Assembly (NCBI RefSeq): GCF_014905175.1
Contig: NC_057791.1
Span: 9,434,492 to 9,498,491, forward strand
Direction: 5' to 3'
Length of the DNA stretch: 64,000 nt
Source: Aphidius gifuensis
Lineage: Eukaryota; Arthropoda; Insecta; Hymenoptera; Braconidae
A program made the position numbers and the translations under genes. The notes beneath the pieces are model-generated. The model was not told where the DNA came from and searched no databases. It saw nothing but the letters and a program-made list of their open reading frames with translations. Numbering within the stretch: position 1 is the first letter of the stretch; each line of letters starts with the position of its first letter. Shown in pieces: positions 55,872 through 64,000 of the stretch.

Positions 55872-58800
55872 ATATTCCTGGATCCATCGGTTCCAGAAAT
55901 GTTGACGTATTTTGGTGATATGTTGCCAGCTGGATGACCAATTAAATAGTGGAAGGGGGAGAGAGCTAGGTTATCATTTGGATCTGAGGATAATGCAGTT
56001 AGAGGTCTTGAATTAAGTATTCCTTCAATTTCAATTACAAACGTATTAAAAGCCTCAAAAGTAAATAATGTTTGACCGATTACTCTTTTAAAATGATGTT
56101 TGAAGAGTTTGACTGTAGATTCCCAAAGACCCCCCTGATGAGGGGACAGAGGAGGGATGAAATGCCATACCACCTTTCTCATATTTGCGTACCTATTTAC
56201 TGTGTCTTTGTGTTTTTGTGAATTAAATAACTCGTATATTTCTTTTAGTTGGTTATTTGCTCCAACAAAATTCGTACCATTGTCAGAATACACGTGAGCC
56301 GGACACCCTCTGCGAGCGGTAAAGCCTCGAAAAGCGGCAAGAAAACCCTCAGTCGTCAGTTCGCTGACCACTTCCAAATGTACCGCCTTTATCACCATAC
56401 ACACAAATACACATACATACACCTTAATTTGGGCCCGATTACGAAATTTCTTTTCTTTTATGTAGAATGGTCCGCAAAAATCTACACCGGTGTTTGCGAA
56501 AGCTATTGCTCGTTGGACTCTGACAGCCGGGAGATCTCCCATTTTATACTTGACTGCCGTCGGATCAAAACGAAAACAAGTTACACATTTTCTGATCACC
56601 CCTCGCACTTGGTTACGCCCATCTAGCACACAATATTTTTTTCTCATATTATACAAAGTGGTTTGGATACCGGAATGATGATTTCGTTCATGAATTTCGC
56701 GAATAATGAGGTCAGTCACTGCGTGTCTTGTAGGTAAAATAATCGGATGTTTTTGAGCATATGATAAACTTGAATGAGTTAAACGACCTCCTACGCGCAA
56801 AACGCCCTGGTCGTCAACATATGGACACAGAGCGGATAATTTATTTTTGTAAGGTGGAGTCAAAAGATCTTTTAATTCCCTTGCAAACGATTGTGCCTGT
56901 AAGGCCTTTAATATTTTTATTTCAGCCCGGTCAATTTCTCGAATACTTAACTCATGTACAATCTGAGTACCTTTAGCGTTACTGGGCATTATTCTCATGA
57001 TACGTGCTGTGACGTGTTTTAAGACTTCGTATGACGAAAATCGGCCAAACCAGTCAATTAATGTGTTGCATGGAGTGTTTGTATCTTGCGTGATTAAACA
57101 TACAGATTTTCTCAATTCTGGTATTTTGTGTGTGATTAAATTTTCGTTTGGCCAATTTTCTTCATTAAGTCGCAACCATGTTGGTCCGTTTGACCATTGT
57201 TTATTTTGAATGAACGCTTCAGGCGTTTGGCCTCTTGATACCGCATCGGCAGGATTTGATTCTGATCGTACATGTCGCCATTCTATATTTTTAGTGGAGT
57301 TCTGGATTTCATTTATTCTATTGGCTACGTATACATTTAACGACGACGCTTCTGTTTTTAGCCAGCACAATACAATAGTGGAATCGCTCCAAAATATTTT
57401 TTTGTTATATTGAAAGTTTAGTGATGGAATTACTTCGTTATACAAGCGTGTTAGTAACAAAGCACCACAGAGTTCAAGACGAGGGATGGTAGTGGGTTTC
57501 AAAGGAGCAACTTTACTTTTCGCACAGATCAATCGGCATATTGTGTTTCCCTGCCGGGTGGTCGAACGCAGGTATAAGCACGCCCCGTACCCGGATTTAC
57601 TAGCATCACAGAATCCATGAATGTGGATTTCTGTTGGCTCATTGACTACTAATCTCCGTGGGAACTCGATATTTTTCAAATGTGTTAGTTGACTTACGAA
57701 TTCAGACCAACACGTGTGTAAATCATTTGGCAAAGATTCATCCCAATCTAATTTATGCTGCCACAATTTTTGCATGAGTAATTTCGCATGAAATATTATT
57801 GGCGCTAAGAGGCCTAGTGGATCAAAAATTTTTGCTATTTCGGACAATACATTTCGTTTCGTGGGAGTCTCCTTCATGACAATGAGCTTCACGTGATAAT
57901 TAAACGAGTCTTCCTGAGGTTTCCAGGATATCCCAAGCGTTTTCAAAGTGCATGTTTTGTCTAATAAAAAATGTGAATTAATATTTTTGTCTGACACATT
58001 TTTCAGAATTTTTTCATTATTTGAAGCCCATTGTCTTATATGGAAACCTCCACGAGACAATAATGCAATAATCTGGTCCCGTAATGTTTCTGCGTCGTCT
58101 AATGTACTTGCTCCGCTCAATAAATCGTCAACATATAAATCATTTAACAATGCCCGTGCTGCTATAGGGAAATTTGTTTGTTCATCGCGCGCTAATTGAT
58201 GTATTGTACGAATTGCTAGATATGGTGACGACGACACTCCAAACGTTACTGTGTTCATTTCAAATACTTTAACTTGGCCATTAACTCGCCACAATATCCG
58301 TTGATATTTACTATCATTTTTGTGAAGCCAAATTTGTCGGTACATCTTTTCGATGTCTGCTGTCAAAACATATCTATGTAAACGAAATTTAATTAACTGA
58401 ATGAATAATTTGTCTTGTATCGTCGGGCCCACATATAACAATTCGTTCAATGAAGTACGATTGGTCGTCTTAGCTGATGCATCAAAGACCACTCGCACCT
58501 TTGTCGTCGCACTCGTTTCTTTATAGACCGCATGGTGCGGCATATAATAACCATTTTCTCTCGGATTAACACAAAGAGACATGTGTCCAAGCTCGAGGTA
58601 TTCTTGTATAATCTTGTCATATTCAATTTGCAACTGATTATCAATTTCGAATTTTCTTTCAAGAGATTGAAGCCGTCGCATAGCAGTCGTGTAAGAATTG
58701 CCGAGGATTTCTCCAGGATCGACACTACTTGGTTTAAAAGCCAAACGAACGGTGTAACGCCCACTCGAGTCTCGTGATACATTTTGTATGTAATGTTTCT

Positions 58801-59461
58801 CGCACTCGATATCTTCACGTGACTTTACCCTTTCCAAGTTTACCTCTTCAATTTCCCAAAATTTATCAATTCGATCGTCTAAATCAATTAATTCGCGAGT
58901 ATCTTGATTGACGTCGACGGATTGATCATCAGTATCAATTAGATTGCAAGTGACTCGATTTGGATTTATAAGTTGAGGAGTACTACCCACCAAAATCCAA
59001 CCTAATCTAGTTTTTTGTAGTATTAAATCATCATCCCACTTTGACATTTTTATTTGTCTGACGGAAAATAGTGAAAGACTGACCCCAGCACCCAGTAATA
59101 GATCAACAGGAGCTGGTGTATGAAACGCGGGGTCAGCCAATTTAATATTTTTCGGAATTTCAATCAAATTTCGTGGAACAGGTTCAGATGGTGTTACTGT
59201 GATTTTGGAGATTGTGATAAATGTAAAGGTTTTTTGATATGCGTTATGAGCTGAATAAATTGTTACTTTCATGATTTTACTGGTAGTTACACAATCTGTA
59301 TTAATACCGATTATGGATAAAGAAAGTGGTTTCATTAGTAGATCTAGATATCGTGCAAAGTCGTCTGTAATGAGATTTACCGTCGAACCCGTGTCCAACA
59401 CTACCCTTCCCTTTATTAATTTATTGTATCTATTTCGTACCATGGTGACGGCACTGGCCAT
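55868..59461 (-). CDS. pol: Pol polyprotein: protease, RT, RNase H, integrase
   Basis: 1197 residues from the first Met; the frame is open from the codon after the gag TGA (59515). The aspartic protease site DTGS is at 23-26. Reverse transcriptase has LTADIEKMYRQ (Asp369) and YVDD at 443-446. RNase H has HGFCDAS (Asp619), with candidate acidic partners Glu663 and Asp693. The integrase zinc-binding segment has HH at 928-929 and C959/C962; the DDE triad is Asp994 (GVDFCGP), Asp1060 (YSDNGT) and Glu1114 (WESTVK). All catalytic residues are present. The C-terminus is abnormal: after LIGHP (1172-1176) roughly 25 codons expected in the family are missing and the frame shifts, so the protein ends with 21 unrelated residues and the DUF5641 tail lies in another frame. 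Expression needs passage through the TGA, or a separate start. Confidence 0.95.
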   Translation of the reverse strand: MASAVTMVRNRYNKLIKGRVVLDTGSTVNLITDDFARYLDLLMKPLSLSIIGINTDCVTTSKIMKVTIYSAHNAYQKTFTFITISKITVTPSEPVPRNLIEIPKNIKLADPAFHTPAPVDLLLGAGVSLSLFSVRQIKMSKWDDDLILQKTRLGWILVGSTPQLINPNRVTCNLIDTDDQSVDVNQDTRELIDLDDRIDKFWEIEEVNLERVKSREDIECEKHYIQNVSRDSSGRYTVRLAFKPSSVDPGEILGNSYTTAMRRLQSLERKFEIDNQLQIEYDKIIQEYLELGHMSLCVNPRENGYYMPHHAVYKETSATTKVRVVFDASAKTTNRTSLNELLYVGPTIQDKLFIQLIKFRLHRYVLTADIEKMYRQIWLHKNDSKYQRILWRVNGQVKVFEMNTVTFGVSSSPYLAIRTIHQLARDEQTNFPIAARALLNDLYVDDLLSGASTLDDAETLRDQIIALLSRGGFHIRQWASNNEKILKNVSDKNINSHFLLDKTCTLKTLGISWKPQEDSFNYHVKLIVMKETPTKRNVLSEIAKIFDPLGLLAPIIFHAKLLMQKLWQHKLDWDESLPNDLHTCWSEFVSQLTHLKNIEFPRRLVVNEPTEIHIHGFCDASKSGYGACLYLRSTTRQGNTICRLICAKSKVAPLKPTTIPRLELCGALLLTRLYNEVIPSLNFQYNKKIFWSDSTIVLCWLKTEASSLNVYVANRINEIQNSTKNIEWRHVRSESNPADAVSRGQTPEAFIQNKQWSNGPTWLRLNEENWPNENLITHKIPELRKSVCLITQDTNTPCNTLIDWFGRFSSYEVLKHVTARIMRIMPSNAKGTQIVHELSIREIDRAEIKILKALQAQSFARELKDLLTPPYKNKLSALCPYVDDQGVLRVGGRLTHSSLSYAQKHPIILPTRHAVTDLIIREIHERNHHSGIQTTLYNMRKKYCVLDGRNQVRGVIRKCVTCFRFDPTAVKYKMGDLPAVRVQRAIAFANTGVDFCGPFYIKEKKFRNRAQIKVYVCVFVCMVIKAVHLEVVSELTTEGFLAAFRGFTARRGCPAHVYSDNGTNFVGANNQLKEIYELFNSQKHKDTVNRYANMRKVVWHFIPPLSPHQGGLWESTVKLFKHHFKRVIGQTLFTFEAFNTFVIEIEGILNSRPLTALSSDPNDNLALSPFHYLIGHPAGNISPKYVNISGTDGSRNI

Positions 59462-59515
59462 AAGTTGTGATGAAAATTGGTGGGAAGCGGTGAGACAAAT
59501 AGATTTGGAATTTAG

Positions 59516-60817
59516 TCATGCTGTTGGAGTGATTGACGTTTGAGCAGCGGGAGCTAAGCTGTTTTCTGTCTCTTTCTTTTCTTGAGGGATCATGTCATAA
59601 TGTATCATGGTGTTATGTCTCTTTGCACACTTCCTACACCCACCATACACACACTCACGCCCACGATGGTCTTGCATGCAATTATAACATAATTTCTCTT
59701 TTTTTACTAACTCGATTCTTTGAGGTATGCTTAATTCTACGAACTTTGGACAATGATATATTTGATGTTGTGCATTTTTGCACACGACGCAGTTGCGATA
59801 CTTTAGCTGGGTGTTGTTTCTGGTGGACGTAACCAGTGTATGTCCTGATTCAACTCTACGTTTTTTAAATGTATTATTTTGATCATGAATTGCTTCACGT
59901 TTTGACGATTGTAATTTACTACGTCCAGCTAAAATGGCTGCTGTCTTGTACAAAAATTCACACATCTCATCAATCGTTGGGACCTGATTTCTTGTTAGAG
60001 AATCTTCCCATTTTTCGGCTGTTTTTTTATGTAATTCACTCTCTACGATGTTCACGAGCATGGCTGAATCAATAGGGTGACCCAGTTTTGTTAATGTCGC
60101 ACTGTGCTGTTGCACTAAATCCGCTAATTGATCAAGCCCCTCACTGCTCTCTTCTTTTTGTGTTGGTAATTCACGAAGTAAGTATAAATGACGATTGAGT
60201 AATAGACGTTTTACTTCATATGATTTAATCAGTAATTCCCATACCTTTCTATAGTTCTCCCCGGTGGTAGCAAACCCGCTGATTTTGCCTTTGGCTTTAC
60301 CGTTTCTTAAAGCTGTTTGTAAATGTTGGAATTTTTCTATGTCGGGAATTGGTTGTTTGTCTACTACTGACTCGAATGCATTTTTAAATAATATCCAATC
60401 TTCGTAATTCCCGCTGAATGTCGGAATCTTGACGCGCTCTAATTTTAATGATTGTGTTACTCGCGGCTCAGTAATTTGTCCGTTAAAACTATTGCTCATA
60501 TGGAGGGATCGCGTCTCATCGTGATGTCTAGCAACTGAATCGAATTCACCATATAAATTATAATATTGGTCAATAATTTTGTTTGTTTCGGTGACGCACA
60601 TATGAAATGGTTGTAGAACTGACAATTCATCGATATAATTTTGATAATCCTCAAATATTATTTTCAAATCGTCAATTCTCTTTGTTAGACTTAGAATTTC
60701 ATAATCACGTGAGGCAATTATTTCTTCGGCTCGTTTTAACTTAGTTTCAAAGGACTTGATTTTAGTCGTTAGAAATATTTCTCTTTCTTCTGGAGACATG
60801 ATGTGGATTTTAGGCAA
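59516..60817 (-). CDS. gag: Gag of the BEL/Pao element
   Basis: 433 residues. An N-terminal coiled coil is predicted at about 15-65. The DUF1759-type Gag core runs from LERVKIPTFSGNYEDW (126-141) to LLRELPTQ. Cys/His clusters of zinc-knuckle type lie at 343-356 and 377-397 (CYNC...HRGREC...GGCRKC). Gag forms the particle and binds the RNA. It ends TGA, followed directly by CTA, in the same frame as pol, with no other stop in between; UGA-CUA is a known leaky stop context, so readthrough is plausible. The start follows a 194 bp leader after the 5' LTR. Confidence 0.95.
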   Translation of the reverse strand: MPKIHIMSPEEREIFLTTKIKSFETKLKRAEEIIASRDYEILSLTKRIDDLKIIFEDYQNYIDELSVLQPFHMCVTETNKIIDQYYNLYGEFDSVARHHDETRSLHMSNSFNGQITEPRVTQSLKLERVKIPTFSGNYEDWILFKNAFESVVDKQPIPDIEKFQHLQTALRNGKAKGKISGFATTGENYRKVWELLIKSYEVKRLLLNRHLYLLRELPTQKEESSEGLDQLADLVQQHSATLTKLGHPIDSAMLVNIVESELHKKTAEKWEDSLTRNQVPTIDEMCEFLYKTAAILAGRSKLQSSKREAIHDQNNTFKKRRVESGHTLVTSTRNNTQLKYRNCVVCKNAQHQIYHCPKFVELSIPQRIELVKKEKLCYNCMQDHRGRECVYGGCRKCAKRHNTMIHYDMIPQEKKETENSLAPAAQTSITPTA

Positions 60818-60990
60818 AGGTGAGGCGGTATATGATTAAAGCTTTTTAATTGGTCAAATTACAGATTTTTCCTTACTTGTTTTAACGTTTATCCAGTTGT
60901 AATGTTGAGCGTGGATGATCTGCACACGTTTCTCTCGTTCTTTGTTGCTCACAAGCACTTTTTTATAATGTGTGTAATGCACTTAGCACT

Positions 60991-61008
60991 ACCTCACAGG
61001 AGGCACCA
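60991..61008 (-). other. Primer-binding site
   Basis: TGGTGCCTCCTGTGAGGT starts three bases after the 5' LTR on the element strand. TGG matches the CCA end of a tRNA; the identity of the primer tRNA is not established. Confidence 0.7.
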
Positions 61009-61011
61009 AAA

Positions 61012-61743
61012 TGTTGTATAGGTTTTTAGATTTTGAATAATTAAATTCAAACTCTTAATTATTTTGTGAAGGTGAATGAATAACTGATACACACAAACAA
61101 TTGATTTGATTTAATTTGTTTACTGGTTTATTAGATATTATGTAATTGAATATGTTGAAGTGTAATTTTTATGTTGTTGCAGTCTTGGCTGTTGCACAAG
61201 AAGTGAGGTAGAGTCAGAGGATGTCGAGGTTTTGGGTCGCATATATTTATTTTCCTTTCAAAATATTTATTCTGTGTACTCCCCCAAACTTTCCCTATTC
61301 TTTCCTTGAATTTTAGACGGAAAGATATAAACTTGTTTTCACATGTTTGTCGGAGGTTTCATTGAACCCCCGTAGGACCCATTGCCAAATGTTTGACAAT
61401 AAGGTTGTAGCAAGATGTTTTTTTTTGTGTGGCATTTTCACGTTTCAACTTGGTGAACGTGAAGAATTGCTTAATTAGTTGTGCTTGACCTCGAGGTAGT
61501 GTTGCCCCTTGATTCCCATCTGTGTGCGCGGCCATCTCACACACAGAAGAGTATGGGGCGAGCGTCTTCCTCAGTAAATTCAAGTAACATTGCAATGGCC
61601 AAGTCTAGGTATTCATCTGAATAGACTACACCACATGGCCTTGCAATGCCACCCTTGGAGTTTACTGAGGATTAACTCTGTCCTCTTTCGTCTTGCGTGA
61701 CAGGCGGACTTTTTCCTTTTTTTGTACATGTTCCGATGGAACA
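61012..61743 (-). repeat. 5' LTR of the BEL/Pao element
   Basis: 732 bp, about 99% identical to the other LTR. Followed by TSD CTATT at 61744-61748. Confidence 0.97.
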
Positions 61744-61826
61744 CTATTGTATTTATCCCTATATAAACGAGAAGTTTTTGTGAAATTTTATCATTTAAAT
61801 ATCAAGACTGTCAGAAAAGGTAAGAA
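61744..61826 (+). promoter_or_regulatory. TATA box, leader and splice donor, copy 2
   Basis: TATATAAA at 61760-61767 and a leader about 92% identical to 14157-14216, ending AAAAG before GTAAGAAAG (donor at 61820). A possible acceptor is TTTTCTTAAG near 61884 or ATTGGAG near 61909, then the capsid-like ORF at 61927. Its upstream motif array is separated by the BEL/Pao element. Confidence 0.55.
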
Positions 61827-61926
61827 AGCAATTTAATAATATTCATATATACATTAGTAATTATTATACTTATACATTTTCTTAAGTTCAAATCAAAAAT
61901 CATCATTGGAGAATGCCGGATAGTTA

Positions 61927-62790
61927 ATGTCTGATGAAGAATCATTATTCGATTCGAAAGGTTATTTTGATATATCAGTACCACTGAGCTTGCTGTTAGG
62001 ATTTGCTGAAGATTACAAAAAAATAATTATCAATGCAAAACATGAACTCATCCTAATAAGAGCAAATAGTGATGTGAATGCCTGTCTACAAGAACAACCT
62101 GCGGAAGTGGCGAAAAAATACAAATTAAACTCCAAAAGGTGGAATGGATCGTTCCATATATCAAAGTGTCTGATAAGCAGAAAATTCAACTTTTAAATTA
62201 CATTGCCAATGATCCATCCATAGCAATCAGTTTTCGTACATGGGAATTGTATGAGTATCCACTATTACCTGCAACTACAAAGCAAAATTGGAGTGTCAAA
62301 ACATCAACACAATTGGAAAAACCGAGATACATAATTTTAGGCTTTCAAGTAGGACGAAAAACTCTGTAACAAACAATTCAAGTGTTTTCGATCATTGTAA
62401 CTTGCGTGATGTTAAGCTGTTTTTAAATTCACAATCATATCCTTATGGAAATTTAAATATTGATTTTGCTCATAATCAATTTTCATTATTATATGATATG
62501 TTTGCATATTTCCAAGCTTCCTCCTATTACACAGAAACACCACAACCATTATTTACGAGACGAAAATTTTTGGAAGAAGATCCACTTATTGTCATAGATT
62601 GTTCAAAGCAAAATGAATTTTTAAAATCTGGACCAGTAGATATTCGACTTGAATTTGAATCAACAACACAATTTCCAGCTCAAACATCAGCTAATTGTTT
62701 GATTTTACATGATCGAATTGTTGAATGTAATCCAATTAGTGGTTCAGTACGCAAGCCCGTTCAATATATATTCAATATATATATATCATA
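61927..62790 (+). pseudogene. Capsid-like protein gene of a Polinton/adintovirus-like element, broken
   Basis: Three overlapping frames make one ancestral reading: 61927-62140 (FDISVPLSLLLGFAEDYK), 62139-62345 (VPYIKVSDKQKIQL, SFRTWELYEYPLL) and 62340-62790 (FDHCNLRDVKLFLNSQSYP, FLEEDPLIVIDCSKQNE, VDIRLEFEST). I recall this pattern from uncharacterised insect proteins found together with Polinton-type polymerase B genes, probably double-jelly-roll capsid proteins; the capsid role is inference. Two frameshifts (near 62140 and 62340) break it. The end runs into an FB1 foldback MITE at 62783. A TATA/leader/splice module lies upstream. Confidence 0.6.
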
Positions 62791-63223
62791 ACAAAGAAAA
62801 AACCTAGTTTTTTTTACGAAAAGAAGCGTCAAGTATTCGAAATCGTTTAGCTATTTTATTTTTTTAATACAAAAAGATGTGGTACCAAAAAAAGTCAAAA
62901 ATTAAATATATTTTCAATGCATATAATTAAGTCTTAACTGTCAACAAAATTTTAAACTTAACCCTACCTGGTTCAATATATATTATATATAAATATGAAA
63001 TTCAAATTTGGAAAAAAAGGTGGGGTCAAGTTTAAAATTTTGTCAACAGTCAAGACTTAATTATATGCATTAAAAATATATTTAATTCTTGACGTTTTTT
63101 GGTACCACATCTTTTTGTATTCAAAAAATAAAGTAGCTAAACGATTTCGAATACTTGACGCTTCTTTTTGTGAAAAAAACTAGGTTTTTTTTTTGTTATG
63201 ATATCACATCTTTTTGTAAAGTT
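62783..63223. repeat. FB1 foldback MITE, copy 4 (complete)
   Basis: Arms of about 200 bp are inverted: GAAGCGTCAAGTATTCGAAATCG, GATGTGGTACC, AATTAAGTCTTAACTGT and TTTAAACTTAACCCTACC blocks; the centre is about 60 bp. It sits at the very end of the capsid-like reading frame. Confidence 0.9.
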
Positions 63224-64000
63224 TTAATAATAATATATTTTCTTTCATACGTTGACGAATTAATTTATTATATATTCTCATGGAGTTTTATAAGGAGAGT
63301 AATCGGTGACGTCACATTGTGTATTAGCTTTTACCATAGGCAGCTGTTGAAGCTCGTGGAATGAAGCAATCGGAGCAAATTAGTGCATATTATCACCAGT
63401 AACGGCGCTAGTAAGTCGAATGCACAAAGTCACATGTTGTTTCTGTTTATTTTCTTTCCATCAAGTTCAATAAGTTTTTTTTTTTTTTTTTTTGCGTTTA
63501 TATATATATACAATTAATTATAGTTGAATTAATTCATTGATTCATTTTAATTTTTAAATTTAAATTATTGTTTTGATTGTCGATCAATAATTATTTCAAT
63601 TTTCCAATAAAATGTAGGCTGAATGTCAACTATTTATTGATGTAACATCTAAAAAAATCTAAATGACGTATTTTTATCATCACATTCATCATCATCTTGA
63701 TTTTTAGGACAGTTGAATGTTGAGTTTGAAGATAGTTGTAAATAAATACTATCATTAATGTTTACATTTTCTTCTAAATAATAATATGAGTCTGAATCCG
63801 TTGTTACAATGTATAGCTTAAATGATTGGGTTAATCAGTATTATATGTAGCATTAAAAATTAATGATTTTCTAACTGATGGTGTTTTTTTTTTGATAAAC
63901 TATCTAATGATAACGAAAATGTCTCATTATTATCTATTGACATATTATTTGATAATAAAATGTATCAACAATTTTGTTATATTTTGTTGATATAACATCA
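63224..64000. other. No gene recognised to the window end
   Basis: AT-rich with a poly-T run at 63477-63494. Minus-strand Asn/Asp-rich coding-like stretches (63660-63960) are not recognised. Confidence 0.4.

Larger units (their letters stand above)
54703..61743 (-). mobile_element. BEL/Pao LTR retrotransposon, full length
   Basis: A 7.04 kb element with identical-length LTRs, gag and pol on the minus strand, a primer-binding site, a polypurine tract and a CTATT target duplication (54698-54702 and 61744-61748). The LTRs differ at about six of 732 positions, so insertion was recent. The arrangement protease, RT, RNase H, integrase in one frame with gag is BEL/Pao; DUF1759-type Gag and the DUF5641 C-terminal domain agree. 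Two breaks: a TGA between gag and pol, and a frameshift with deletion near the integrase C-terminus. Confidence 0.97.

Noticed and set aside
56249..60075. Plus-strand frames of 62-125 codons
   Set aside because: Antisense shadows of gag and pol.

Overview
The window is AT-rich arthropod, most likely insect, nuclear DNA. The evidence is a spliced homogentisate 1,2-dioxygenase gene with 59-73 bp introns and GT-AG junctions, a BEL/Pao LTR retrotransposon, relics of a Maverick/Polinton-type DNA element, and very dense palindromic repeats. Fragmented nuclear genes and long palindromes of this kind fit a repeat-rich parasitoid wasp or a similar insect, but the species cannot be named from the sequence.

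Only one ordinary gene is complete. HGD lies on the minus strand from 41357 to 8923, in seven coding exons giving 431 codons. Exons 1-4 (41357-40516), exons 5-6 (24904-24492) and exon 7 (9227-8923) are separated by two introns of about 15 kb. Those introns hold most of the repeats, a tRNA-Tyr-like gene and several captured or decayed coding fragments: NOC3-like, a Rabex-5 VPS9-like fragment, an RPA-like fragment and DNA polymerase B C-termini.

Layout. 1-8.7 kb: gene-free DNA downstream of HGD with two palindromic elements. 8.9-24.5 kb: HGD exons 5-7 and the first giant intron, with a 4.7 kb unit bounded by roughly 320 bp inverted repeats, a 626 bp tandem duplication carrying polymerase B ends, and a NOC3-like pseudogene. 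24.9-40.5 kb: the second giant intron, with two 'word-array' elements (27.1-29.0 and 38.0-39.3 kb) and a large nested foldback element (29.5-36.3 kb) that carries a decayed gene of unknown function. 40.5-41.4 kb: HGD 5' exons. 41.4-54.3 kb: no gene; a tRNA-like sequence, two more word-array elements (45.0-46.1 and 49.0-50.5 kb, the latter inside another transposon) and several MITEs. 54.7-61.7 kb: a complete BEL/Pao element on the minus strand with near-identical 732 bp LTRs and a CTATT target duplication. 61.7-62.8 kb: a broken gene for a capsid-like protein of a Polinton-like element, behind a TATA/leader module that also occurs at 13.8-14.2 kb.

The most novel pattern is a set of TIR-bounded elements. 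Each interior is built from degenerate iterations of a short, mostly palindromic motif private to that element, and most have a tRNA-like sequence in the middle. Two of them can be compared with an empty site in the same window, which shows that they moved. A second is the foldback family, whose small palindromic copies share termini with a large copy carrying a decayed gene. A third is the BEL/Pao gag-pol arrangement, one frame interrupted by a single TGA in a CTA context.
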